Part shown: positions 10,687-21,626 of the stretch, piece after piece
Numbering within the stretch: position 1 is the first letter of the stretch
Layout of the letters: the number at the start of each line of letters is the position of its first letter
Assembly (NCBI GenBank): GCA_963971405.1
Contig: OZ020485.1
Coordinates: 51,829,469 to 51,893,468, forward strand
Direction of reading: 5' to 3'
Length of the DNA: 64,000 nt
DNA from: Psococerastis gibbosa
Taxonomy: Eukaryota > Arthropoda > Insecta > Psocodea > Psocidae
The notes under the pieces: generated by a model
What the model was told of the DNA's origin: nothing
Seen by the model: the letters and a program-made list of their open reading frames with translations, nothing else
Database searches by the model: none
Program-made: the position numbers and the translations under genes

Positions 10687-12286
10687 CTACTGACTTATGG
10701 CCTTCTTTACACCAAGACCTAGATTAATAGCTGCAACGACGTTAGCGACAGTGTTGCTCACCGCCGCAATTACTTTTTCCTCCTGGATGATTCCTGAGGA
10801 TTCCATGATCTTCTTTAGACATTTCCACAAGTTTTCAGCTGTATGTGTGATGCATCTATTTCTTTCGTTGCGATGTTAACGCAATGACGACAACCAACTG
10901 AAAAGAATTCAAAATAATTATGAAAACCATTGAAGTGAAAACCATTTCTGAAACGTTGGGCTCTGTGTGCACTAAGAATACAGCAATTTGCAGCCAAAAT
11001 ATATGACTCAACACATTAGGTATAGACCTACATAATACGTATTTCTGTAAAATTATTATAAATGGTTATTTAATCGCCCATTGAAGACAGATATTAAAAT
11101 AAAGTGTAGGCCTATACGTTTTAGACCTATTATACGTATATTTTGCAGCATAACCTACATAAAAATTTAATTATTTTTTAAAAAGTTTATTATTCAGAGC
11201 TTACAGATCAGCAATCAGAAAAACGATGTGCACGTTTAATAAACTCTGCTGGAAACCATAGATTCGCTTTTGTAAAAAAAAAACTTTCCATAATGGATTT
11301 TACCATTTACCTAATTTTGAATAATCATGCATTCTTAATTTTTTAGTGCAAACGTTCAACTAGGCGTGGCTTGCTAAAATACTACATTAGGTTACATAAA
11401 AAAATTGACTTTAAATAATACCTTTAAATGCTGCAATATTGAATGAAACGTGTCTATGTCTAAATTGAGCTTGAGGTTGACTTGACTTGACGCTGGTGAA
11501 AACGGTTGTTCATCAAGTGCAAAGACGATTTGGTGGAAACAGAGTTGTAAAGAATCTATATGGACAACAATAGAACGCCTATACAGCGCCACATTGCTGT
11601 TCTGTGACACGTCATCATCCAGCCAATAGATGTCAAACATCCAGTCTTTTTTCTGAAATCATAGAAAATACTACAATACATACTATAATCAACAAGAGCG
11701 TGCACGCATAACTAGACTAACGCTCTTCCGATTTGGATGTTAATAGATTCGTGGCGGCTCATTCCTGCTTGGCTGATCCATAGGATAAGTGTGAAAAATG
11801 TTTTGCTCGTTTCACTATTGATTCCCAAGTTATTGCATAAGGGGGTTGGAACCCCATCGTAAAAAAAAACAAGCCTTTTACTCGAGGAAATGTCAATTCT
11901 ATAAAAATATTATAGTAGGCTACATAAAACACAGGACATGTAGAGTAGTGGTACAGACTTCAACAATCAACCGAAAGGTTGTGGGATCGAGTCCCAAACT
12001 TGCTAAGTTTTCTGGCCATGCTTCGGAGGGCATTTACAGCAGGTGATCCCGGGCCTTCCTAGTAAAGTGGAAGAGAGGGCCTTATAGCCCTAACTCCACT
12101 AGGCTAGTTCGGTAATAGTACAAAAAGTCAATATTATAAAAAATTAATTTTAAAATAATACCTTCGAATACTGCGATATTGCAGAAAACGTGTCCGATTT
12201 CTGCATCAGGCTTCATCGAGCTTGAGGGCGACGAACATAATGACTGCTCAAATGCTGGTGAAAACGATAGTTCTCCAGGCTGCAAT
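10687..12286 (-). CDS. Possible 3' exons of an unidentified minus-strand gene
   Basis: Two exon-like pieces join in phase. The upstream one (12,286 or 12,279 to 12,162) reads PGELSFSPAFEQSLCSS and on to NIAVFE, then a donor GTATTA leaving one base. The downstream one (10,838-10,687) follows an acceptor CATACAG, needs two bases, reads ENLWKCLKKIMESSG, then a helical stretch ending KKAISQ and stop. Amphipathic composition and matched phases suggest real coding, but I recognise no family. A degenerate duplicate of the upstream exon lies in the intron at about 11,414-11,560. Could be a transposon-derived open frame instead. Confidence 0.35.
11939..12135 (+). mobile_element. tRNA-derived SINE, second family, old copy
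   Basis: A tRNA-like head with an A-box-like TAGAGTAGTGG and a degenerate B box (GGGATCGAGTCCC) is followed by the body TCTGGCCATGCTTCGGAGGG. It continues through GCAGGTGATCCCGGGCCTTC to TAGCCCTAACTCC. Same family as 44,869-45,076 and 29,610-29,755. Confidence 0.75.
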
Positions 12287-12412
12287 CTGCAAAGAGGATT
12301 TGGTGTCAACGTGAAAAGATCGAAAAAAATGTAACGTCCTTGAGCTTCTAGTGCTGTGTTCAGCTAAAGTTAAGTTAAATCTAGTGTGTTAAACTTTATA
12401 CATTGAATCTTG

Positions 12413-12720
12413 GCTTTTCGCTTTCCTATCTATACGAAGGTAGTATAAGGAAAGCTTTGTGATGATTAAATTTTCGACGGATTTATACGTTTTGAGATCC
12501 TAGGTTTTTATGCAATGCCTATTTGTCCGGCGGATAAGAAAGAAAGAAAATTGTCTTTACTTTTCATGTGGGCGAATTTAATTTTGGACCTTGGAATTTG
12601 ACAAAGTTTTGTACGTAGGTTCACAAAAATCATATCTCGGGACCCTTTTTGGTAAAGTCTAGTTAAGCTACTCTGCGGTTCAAAAAGTCAAACAAAAATT
12701 GGTATAAAGTGGAAGGCAAA
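12413..12720. repeat. Family-A repeat, partial and diverged
   Basis: Contains GCTTTGTGATGATTAAATTT, the degenerate block GGATTTATACGTTTTGAG, and GGTTCACAAAAATCATATCT, as in the other family-A copies. Both ends are incomplete. Confidence 0.55.
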
Positions 12721-13040
12721 GTTTCCATTGGTAAGGTAATTTATATTTTAAGCATAGATTGTTATATTTGCATCACATGTTCTTTCTATCAAGTTGGTCA
12801 TAAGCAATTAGTGCCTATACCTGCAATGCGAACATTAGACGTAAAATAGAATGTGAGTAAATAAGTACGCTTCGCCGACCTTAAATTCTGTGTTGTTGTT
12901 GAAACTCAGAAGCGCCGCGCGCTTATTTAGAATCTCCAACTTCAGATTATGGATTGTCTATAGCCTTTGGTGCTGTATACAATACAATGCGATAATTATT
13001 ATATTTCCATAAAAAAGTTATGTGACATTAACAATAATAT

Positions 13041-13704
13041 CAGGGTTACCAGATGTCCTCCTTTTTCGCCTTATTTAATAATGAAAAAAAATCCTAGTTT
13101 AATATTATTTGATCAAAATTAGTCCATTTGCTTCACTGACACACTAGAAAGTCTTTTATACATTCGAAGTAATGGAGGGTTGGAAATCGATGACAACAAA
13201 CTGTTTGATCAGTTCCGATGCCTGCAAACCTTTGTGACTTGCCAAGAAGAAGGCTTTTTTGAACAATTGATGCATTTGCAATGGATGAAATTTTTTGACT
13301 GCACAAGTGAATTAGAAAATTTTTCGGAGCTGTTAAAAATTTGTCAGTTCTTCTTCGCTATACTGGGATCCAACACCACTCGAAACAGTGTTTTCTCTTA
13401 TAAATACTCAATGGACTGACGAGAGGAATAAACTCTTGGTTGAGTCGGTGAAGGGAATTGTAGCTGTTAAGTGCAATTAATTTTAAACATTTAAATTGTA
13501 CTGATTTTTACAAATATATTTCTAGCAAACCGAATTTACTGAAAGAAATATCATCAAAAGTGAAATACGAATAAAAATTATGTTAGTAGATATGTAAGTC
13601 TTCAATAAATGGGAATTTTTTGCGTATGTCCTCCTTTTTCATAAAATGTCCTCCTTCTTCGATTGAAATGTCCTCCTTTCCAAAAATTTGATCTGGTAAC
13701 CCTG
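13041..13704 (+). mobile_element. hAT-type element with C-terminal transposase remnant
   Basis: Ends CAGGGTTACCAGAT (13,041) and its reverse complement (ending 13,704) match at 14 bases and begin CAGGG as hAT ends do. Flanks show a 7-bp repeat ATAATAT (13,034-13,040 and 13,705-13,711). Subterminal copies of GTCCTCC occur at both ends. Inside, an open frame from 13,180 ends in LLKICQFFFAILGSN, and a second frame continues VFSLINTQWTDERNKLLVES to a stop, the hAT dimerisation region. A one-base shift separates the two frames, and the catalytic part is absent. A non-autonomous deletion derivative. Confidence 0.8.
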
Positions 13705-13881
13705 ATAATATGCTGCAGGGCTCAGCCCGTGTGCAGCTTAAATTTGGAAAAAGCTTAATCTACGTGAATGTAAGTAAGTCAGTCTTCTTTGTATTCTTAA
13801 AAACGATGCATAACAAAATTATAGGATTTTGTTAGGGGTAGCTTTACTAGACTTTTACTAGCCTATGTTACTTATTTACAG

Positions 13882-14139
13882 CTACGTACTTAGCTTCTTT
13901 ACGCCGTATATGCCATGTACGGTTACGGTTATAGGAGCTTGTTTCACAATTTTCCTCTCAAACCTCCAGCTGCCTGAGATCTGTCCGTAACCTGTTCTCT
14001 TACAGTACTCTCTCACTTCAGAGGCTTCGACGCACCTTCTGCCTTTTGTGCTAAAGCCGTCCCAATACTCATTCCACATCACAAAGTCGCAAACCGACAT
14101 GATTCTATTCTTCACAGCTTCTGCCACTATGGCATGCAT
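13882..14139 (-). CDS. Coding-like open frame, unidentified (possible exon)
   Basis: The minus-strand frame reads AEAVKNRIMSVCDFVMWNEY, then FSTKGRRCVEASEVREYCKR, then a Trp/Arg-rich part and a stop after KKLST. Balanced composition and mixed aromatics look more like protein than chance in this AT-rich region. Possible donors are GTAAAG after GIYG or GTACGT near the stop, which would make it an internal exon on the same strand as the 12.3 and 10.8-kb pieces. No family recognised. Confidence 0.35.
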   Translation of the reverse strand: MHAIVAEAVKNRIMSVCDFVMWNEYWDGFSTKGRRCVEASEVREYCKRTGYGQISGSWRFERKIVKQAPITVTVHGIYGVKKLST

Positions 14140-14965
14140 ATATATACATTAAATTCAAATATAATTTTATTACAATCCGTGTAAAATATTGAATCTTTTC
14201 TCTCAGTTTTTATTGCCCTTAATAAAATTTGAAAGTCTCAATCACTTAACCAGTTAACCAACACTCATTCAAAATGAAAGGTTTGTTTATATTTTAGTTG
14301 CGGAATGCTAGTGCCCTAGACAAAAAACTAATTAGTTAGGCTAGTGCGCTACAACAATTAAAATTTAATTAAAATTCATTTTTTCTGTTACAAATATTAA
14401 ATCCTTTTAGGAAATTATTGAATTTTCAAACGCAATTTATGTTTTATAGTGAGAATAATAATAATAGTAATAAGATAATTAGGTTTAAATTATCTAATTT
14501 AGTTTCTTTTGCCACGAAAATGCCCCCCTGAAGACAGGTGCCTCTTCCAAAACAGGCATAAATGAAGTAAAAAATGTATATTATTTTATACGTAAAAATA
14601 TACGTCAATAATTCATTAGACAATAGATAATTAATAAATGTCTAGTTTGTATTTCAGAAATTGTTTTAAACTAATTTTCTAGGGAGAAAATAATGTTTTT
14701 ATCAAACGATAGTCGAATGGGTCTATTGTACTGCGTACATAACAGGCTTTAAACACATTGAACGACCATACTTGATAGCTCTTTTATGCACATACTATAT
14801 TTTTGCAGATAGAACCTTTTTGCACGTACTTAATGTTTTCAAACTTTTCAAAGTTTTCAAAGTTTTCAAATTGTTAGTATAGCTCCCGGTCCGCAACGTA
14901 TCGCATATGGTGGTGGTGGTGGGGCTTGCTGCCAACATCATTTCTTTTTTTTCGTGAATTTTTAC
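14140..14965. other. No gene seen
   Basis: AT-rich, with a short tandem GTTTTCAAA-type run near 14,845-14,870 and a GGT run near 14,909. Confidence 0.5.
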
Positions 14966-15052
14966 TATGGACAAGCATCTTCATCTCTATTCGCTCCGGC
15001 CAATCACAGAAGAGCGTCAAACTCTTGTGTACTTCTTCTGTTTTGGAATTGT
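14966..15052 (+). repeat. Interspersed repeat R3, copy 1
   Basis: Shares CGTCAAACTCTTGTGT and a TTCTGTTTTGGAA block with copies at 46,448-46,535 (same strand) and 17,650-17,805 (reverse). All three include an AATCA(C/T)AGAAGAG core. No inverted ends were defined. Confidence 0.6.
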
Positions 15053-15960
15053 ACCCTGTCGGTCTTCTGCTTCTGTGTACAATTACCTGCTCATGCTCGT
15101 GGACAGTTGTTTGTCGTGTCCTGACCATAGCCTGCCAATCGAAATAAGCAGACTGGCATCCCTATGCTTATACATAGGATGCAGTATTTCAGGGCTTTAT
15201 GATTTTTTTCACGAAATCACAGGATCGAAGTTACAAAATATTTGCGTTCCACTTTCGGATTTTGGCCACTTGAAAGCGCTTGGGTGTTTCCCGCACAAAT
15301 TTAAAAATTGAAATGTAGTAGTCAATATAAATTTAATGTGTCGTTTCATATTAATAAATCCATAATGACCCAAATTTAATGAAACAAACTAGTTTTTTGC
15401 ATCATTCGCACACCTAGGCCTATCTACAGTGCAATGGTCAATGAATATTTAAAAAAAAAAAATGCTCGTGATATCCTACGCAGTATGTCTTAATATATGG
15501 AAGTACCACATACAATACTTTAAATTATATTCCAACATGAGTTTAGAAAGAGTACTGTACTATACGTTACGGCAAGCATTCATTAGGGCCTTTTCGTACA
15601 GGTCACTGGGGGTTTAACATTTTAAACCAAAACCCTGTATGAGGAAAGTGGCAAAAAACGTCTTTGCGTCGTGCTCATTAGTAGACCATGTATTTGGACA
15701 TTTTCACAACCCCTATTTATTCAGGCAGGTAGTTCCTCACTAACGCAATACGGTGACACCCACCATGATCCCTTCCTTTTGACTCTGTAAGCCATGGGTG
15801 ACAAGTGAAAACTCAAGGTGAGTGAGTGAAAAAGGCTTTTAAAATTCAGCATAATGCAATAACATTAATGTAATAACAAATATACAGTAATTTGCAGTGA
15901 AGAGTATGGAACACAAATAATATTTTTGACTTTTTCCTTCTGGTAGGAATTGTCTTGCAT
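15053..15960. other. No gene seen
   Basis: AT-rich. The open frame running on from the R3 repeat to 15,311 has no domain and is probably chance. Confidence 0.45.
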
Positions 15961-16051
15961 TCACTTAAAGTTTCCACCATTTCCTTGCTTGAACATTTTC
16001 TCTGCCGGGACGAGACGCCTCCTCTTCTCCTGTTCCTCGAAATCTGTTGCC
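15961..16051 (-). CDS. Possible terminal exon, weak
   Basis: An acceptor ATTTTTAG precedes a short stretch open in two frames. One reads ATDFEEQEKRRRL to a stop at 15,961, the other GNRFRGTGEEEASRPGRE to a stop at 15,965. The high charge is coding-like, but neither frame is recognised and no partner exon was found. Confidence 0.2.
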
Positions 16052-16091
16052 CTAAAAATGTCAATAATATTAGCCTACCGATACATACCAA

Positions 16092-17640
16092 TTAAAATAA
16101 GACAACCTATTTTGTTTTAGTTAATGTAGTGGGCCCATAGAGGGAAGTCATTGTCACAAATTATTACTTCGCAAGCCCCATGCATGGAAAGGCTTAAAAA
16201 TGTTTCTTGTAGGCTGCACAGTAACTTGTTGTACACAGGTGTGTTTGGGGGGTGTGTTAAGTGACTTAATTTGGCTACAAGACGGCAACAATGCAACACA
16301 TACTACATTTTAAGAAGAATTAAAGCTATCGTGGGTAGAATATAAATTACTAACTTACCTTTTAGAAGTATTATTTTAGGCCTACTGTACTTTACATAAT
16401 GTTTAGTATAGTGTGAAGTTTTCAGTCCAACAACTGACCTTATTTTATTAGTAAAGTAGGTATTGCTGTAGAGATAGAAATAATAAATAATTTTTATCAT
16501 TTTTGTTTATCAAAAACCCACTCATTACGGCTGCGTTGTTTTTGTTTTGAATATGAATGTTGACTTCAAAACAGGCAGCCAATAGTAGGCCAAGTTTTAT
16601 AGAACGTTCGAATACACTCACAATTGTTTCTTATAATAAAATAATTTGATTGGTTAAAACTGGGACGCAAATATTTTGTGACTCGGCTCATGTGATTTCC
16701 CTAGTTGGAATCACATACGGTCCTATACCGACTAGCATTCTATAGTAAATATTATTCTATGGTCCTGACTATGGTTGGTCACTGTGAATACATAGACAAT
16801 AGATATGAATATAATAACCACAGGATAAATATTTATGATAATGACATACAGAATAACATTTATATAATGATATTGTGTAATATATAGGCCCACTAGGCTA
16901 CTAATAACAATAATGTCTACAGTGTACCTATTCTATACTATCACCAATCGTAATACAATTTAATGGGTTGAGCTTAATAAGTTTACAGTTTCCCCCTTGT
17001 TTATCATATGGTGAGCTGTGAAGCACTTTATTTATGAATAAGAACAGTAGGTAGTAGGTACTGTACGTAGAGCACAATGAGAAGGATTTTAATACTGTAA
17101 TTTTTTTTGGCCTACGGTATTGCTGGCTATTACATAATATGGTGTTCTGTGCTGCTGACTAATCTGTAAAGTGTACATTTTCAATGGCATAATAATTAAA
17201 TTTTATTGTTTTATTTTAATTTTTCCGTTAATTATTTAGTAATATCAAAACACAACAAACTTCTTTAATCCTATTTACATACATACTTTGAAAATTAGGT
17301 GTATCACACTGCTTCATTTAGTTTAGTCCCCCCCCCCCCCCAAATTTGGAAAATCTATTGTACCGGTAAGTTAATTTATTGTGTTATTATATTTAATAGA
17401 TACTACATGCTATGTTCCTTCAATTTTGACCCCAACTACCCCCCTCCCCCCATGGGCTGGATCCGTCCCTGCAGTAGCCTACTTAGGCCTATATCAGGTG
17501 TAGGCCTAACCAGGCACGTCTACGTGTACCCTTGATAAAATGTCTTGGACAGCCACTACATCCTTATTAGGTGCGGTAGTAGATAAAAGTGGGCTACGAT
17601 CCATATACAGTAATAATAATATTATTATTGTATGATCTGT
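16092..17640. other. No supported gene; poly-C MITE remnant
   Basis: AT-rich with short chance frames. At about 17,327-17,475 lies a poly-C sequence ending CATGGGCTGGATCCGTCCCTG, resembling the poly-C MITEs elsewhere in the window. Confidence 0.4.
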
Positions 17641-17649
17641 AGTACGATC

Positions 17650-17805
17650 TACGTGCAAAGTCCACGAGCATGCGCAATGCAAACGAATGTGGTAACAGGA
17701 ATGTCTCACAATTCCAAAACAGAACAAATACACAAGAGTTTGAAGCTCTTCTGTGATTGGCTGGAGCGAATAGAGATGCTTCAATGCTTGTTTACTATGG
17801 CAGAT
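17650..17805 (-). repeat. Interspersed repeat R3, copy 2
   Basis: Reverse-orientation relative of 14,966-15,052, with ACACAAGAGTTTGA and CTTCTGTGATTGGCTGGAGC. It has a longer flank on the tail side than copy 1. Confidence 0.55.
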
Positions 17806-17861
17806 GACGATCTATATTAGTATATTAGTATTAATAGTATTTACTATTTAGATTTTAGTTA

Positions 17862-19422
17862 TTTGTCTATGGTAATGGCGCTGTATTCATCACAACAATG
17901 TATTATTTCTTCCAGAGCATTGCCTTCTTCAACATTTAGAAAGCTTTTACTTGCCTTGTCCGAGGATGAAGCGTGGAAAAAACTTGCTGTCTGCCTTACT
18001 GAACATGGAATATTTGTGTAAGTTACTGCTATTGGGCTGACGGCCTTTTTCTGCAACAAAAGAACATCGGCCACTCCTGCAGAGTGACCATAAGAGTATG
18101 CCGTAGTTTATGTGGCTGTGGAAAAGAGCATAATATGTCAATAGCAAATATTGTTTGGTGACCAAGTCCTTTAGTTTTCTTAATAGAAATATTACTTTAG
18201 AGAGTTTTTTACAAAGCTGCTCAGAGTGGGCAGTCCAATTTAACTTAGAGACCACCGTGAAGCCCAACAGCTTAACACTATTCCTCTCCGCGTTCGGGGT
18301 TCCAGTCTGGAGGGATCAGGTAATCTTTTGCGTCTTTCCTTCGTTAAGTAACAGCTTGTTGTTCTCGAACCACTGGGTTGCCGCCGCTAGCAAGGCATCT
18401 GGCAAACTGCCTGCATGCCTCCTCTGAGTCAATAAGAAATATTCAAGTGGCAATTAATGTGGGGCTTCGAAATATACTAAATGTTCCATTGTATCGGACG
18501 TCTGTTGATTGGATGCTTCGAGAACTTGCAATGTTTACCGTACGTGAAGAAGTTTTTATTGATACGATGGTTTTCATTTTTAAAATTATGAACCAGTTAC
18601 TACCCGAGTATCTACGCTCAAGAATAACTATATTTGGTGAAATTCACACTTATTCTACTAGAAATGTTGGTGACGGTGTGTTGGTGCTGCAGACGTCGGA
18701 ATTTGTAAGGAAGAGCATATTTCAAGACGGTCTAACCGTCAAATATAATTCTCTTCGAAGGGATATCAAATTGGCTTCATCCTTGTTGAAATTTAAAAAA
18801 AAAAAAACATTTACAAGAGGATGTGCGAAGTGGTTTACTCGATAGGTGGATGACTTAATAGTGAAAGTGGTTGTTTTTTATTAGCATTCTTGCTATTTCT
18901 CCAAACACTACTACTACTACTACTGCACCGTCAGCAAATAGCAGGGTTTGCAGGCCTAAATCATTCACTATTATGAGGAACAGTAGGGGACCTAAGACAG
19001 ATCCCTGAGGGACTCCGTACCTGTCAGTCATTTTGAAATTGCTCCCTGAATAGACACACATTGCCGCCTGTTTGAGAGATAGGAGGTGAAGGTCTGAAGA
19101 ACCACCCCATCTATTCCATATTTCTTTAGTTTCTCAAGCAACACCACATGGTTAACACAATCGAAAGCTTTGCTGAAATCGCAGAGGGTAGGGTGAGTGA
19201 TAGAGACTGGCCATTTTCAAATGCCTCCAGTATCTCCTTAGCCAAAGGAAGAAGTGCGCTGGTTGTAGATCTACCTTTCCTAAACCCGTGCTGGTTTGGG
19301 TTAAATAGGCCATTGCTCTCGAAGTAATACATTAATTGGCAGTTCATGACAGTCTCAAATACTTCAGCCAGTGTTGGTATGATTGAAATTGGCCTAATGG
19401 CTTGTTGGTAAGTCTGTTCGCA
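17862..19422 (-). mobile_element. Jockey/CR1-like LINE fragment, broken by other insertions
   Basis: Minus-strand blocks in order: PISIIPTLAEVFE and HGFRKGRSTTSALL (19,390-19,240), YGVPQGSVLGPLLF (about 19,025-18,985), a damaged catalytic site LLFADG followed by a Val run encoded by an AGT/ACT microsatellite (18,906-18,923), then the C-terminal part KLLGF and ALFHSHINYGILLW (18,290-18,090). A plus-strand LINE piece (18,427-18,845) sits in the middle and a Penelope-like element is inserted at 19,440. Frameshifts separate the blocks. Dead. Confidence 0.75.
18427..18845 (+). mobile_element. LINE C-terminal fragment inserted in the opposite strand
   Basis: Open frame ending at a stop at 18,843-18,845. 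It reads LRNILNVPLYRTS, then FIFKIMNQLLPEYL, YSTRNV and a Lys-rich end TRGCAKWF, the C-terminal segment after the reverse transcriptase in Jockey/CR1-type LINEs. It is opposite in direction to the surrounding LINE. A poly-A stretch (18,797-18,808) lies inside it. Confidence 0.6.
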
Positions 19423-19439
19423 CACTTCAAAAATTCTGT

Positions 19440-20188
19440 AACTGCAAAGGCTTTCACGGCCGGAGTCAAATGAAGAACCAGTAGAATCCGGGCTGATGGG
19501 CCGTGGTCGAATTGAAAGTGAACTTCCAAACGTTTCGTCAACATCTGCGGTCGACATCTTCAGTGGCGCTGCGTAGACTTGGAAGGTTGTACCTCGGTGG
19601 CTCTGTAGCGAGTGACTGGGTAGGGGGCTGAGCACTGACCTTTATGCCTGGACGTTGTTGTTGTTGTTGTTGTTGTTGTGTTGAGAGCGAGCGAATCCTC
19701 GCTCTCAACACAACATGTCCCTCTGGGGAATTTCCATTACCTTGTTTTTCCCAATTGGCTGACGTCATCCTTTTCGTTGTTGTTTTGTTCAGCGCCGGAT
19801 ACCAGAGTTTGTTCACCTTTAAGCCTTCTTCCTTTCTGTTGAAATTGTGTTGGTGCTTGTATATTTCAATAGCTTCTCTGTGTAGTCTGGGGAAATATTG
19901 AGTAGCCCGTGACAAGACAGTCGCCTGTTTGTAGTGCACCGTGTGTCCAGATTGTGTTAGTACGTGCTCGGCAATCGCGGACTTCTCCGGTTATAGACGG
20001 CGGCAGCTTCGTTTATGTTCTTCTATCCTCGTATTTACGCTGCGTTTAGTCGTACCTATGTATACTTCTCCACAAGAGCAAGGAATTCGGTACACACCGG
20101 CTGATGTTGATGGGTCTCTCTGATCTGATGTTTGGAAGTTCACTTTCAATTCGACCACGGCCCATCAGCCCGGATTCTACTGGTTCTT
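19440..20188 (-). mobile_element. Penelope-like element, truncated, with GIY-YIG remnant
   Basis: The minus strand carries the Penelope endonuclease region (CGEVYIGTTKRSVNTRIEEHK) and the conserved sequence after it (REAIEIYKH, FNRKEEGLKVNKLWYPAL). The reverse transcriptase part is absent. About 60 bp at each end are inverted copies of each other (19,466-19,530 and 20,131-20,188), a terminal layout known in Penelope elements. A 17-bp duplication CACTTCAAAAATTCTGT flanks it (19,423-19,439 and 20,189-20,205), so the insertion is clean. It interrupts a LINE. A GTT microsatellite (19,655-19,678) lies inside. It looks broken, of moderate age. Confidence 0.85.
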
Positions 20189-20205
20189 CACTTCAAAAAT
20201 TCTGT

Positions 20206-21626
20206 TTAAAAAATTGTGTGTGTCAGCTCCGACGCACGACTGGAGTTAACTCCTCAAGTTCGATTGTCTAAACAGGCGCAAAAAGCTTACTAGACTAAGA
20301 AAAAGTTCGATGTACTATATCATGGCGTAAATAAGTAAATCAATGGAACAACTTAAATAATTTATATATTTTAGGTAAAATTCTGTTTGAGCTACCCCTA
20401 ACGAAATCGCCAAATTTGATTACCTGTCGGTTCCTTAATTGAAAAGAAGTCAAAATGTGAAAAAATTAAATGTCGGACAAGAATAGTTATTTAATTATAT
20501 CAAATGAAAAGTGTACTTTTTTGAATATTGAAAAATGAAGTGCGGTCAGATTTGTATACAATTTGGTTTCGATTTTTTGGGGCCCATTATTATTTGTATA
20601 TATATATTTACGTACATATGTATAGGCTAGGGACGCACTAGGCAGGCTGCAAGTGCATTATCCAACCATAATAATGATTGGGCTGTGAACCCCCTGTGGT
20701 GGTCCACCCCTTTTATGATGTTGGGATTCAATGCGCACAAAAGGAACTATTTTGGCACACTGGGGCTGTTGTTGGGCCCCCTGCTGAGGTGGCATTTGTT
20801 TGAAGCTGCGCACAATAGGTTGCGCACGAAACGTTACATGGAAAACCTAACGCGATCACCTCATAAAATTCTTGTACCGGGCCTCTAAATATGAAAATCG
20901 ATTCTTAAGGAGTAAACTCCAAAACTATTGGTAGTAATCTTCATAAAAATTGATACAAGCTACAAAAATACTTGCTAGGCCTATCTGTGAAAACTGTCTG
21001 CAATTTATTCTTGACCGTGTGCAATAAAAGAGTTTTCACCCTAAGAATTTTTGATCAAACGACCATTTCACATTTTTACAACAAATACAATAATAAATTA
21101 AAGAGAAGGTCTCCACAAACTTCACACCATATACAGTATATATATATACATACATATATATGTATACAGTATACATATATAACATTTTGAACGGAGGGTG
21201 GTTTTGTGCTCAGGGGGTCATGAAATGAAAAATTGTGAAGAAATTTTCTGAAAGTCGAACATTGGTCGCCATCTCAATAGGTAGATGAATCTCCTTAAAA
21301 TAATAATAATAATAATATAATATATAATATAATATAATATATATATATAATATAATAATCCCAAATCGCCGTGATCGGGCTGCAGACACAACTTTTGTTT
21401 CGTCGGTTTGTGACACATATTAATTCGCACGCTTTTGCTGAATCCTCTTTTGGTTTAACAAAACGTCAAATTTTCTTCCTTCGTCAAGTCTAACATGTGA
21501 AAAGTGTTGAAAAATATTGTAACACCTTGTCTTGTCGACATATAAACCTAGCGCTACCCTATTGTAAATTGTCTTTAGTTTGCATTTAAATCATGTATCT
21601 CTTGTAGGGAAGAAGATGTTTTGCAG
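20206..21626. other. No exon recognised; AT microsatellites
   Basis: The first part continues the LINE interrupted by the Penelope insertion. TA/CA-type runs occur at 21,130-21,180 and AAT/AT runs at 21,300-21,356. The exon encoding the N-terminal part of the MALT1 death domain should lie here or further upstream, but I could not find it. Confidence 0.4.

Noticed and set aside
10815-10997. A 60-codon minus-strand ORF just upstream of the possible last exon
   Set aside because: It reads across the probable acceptor at 10,839 in a different frame from the exon and ends in a stop.
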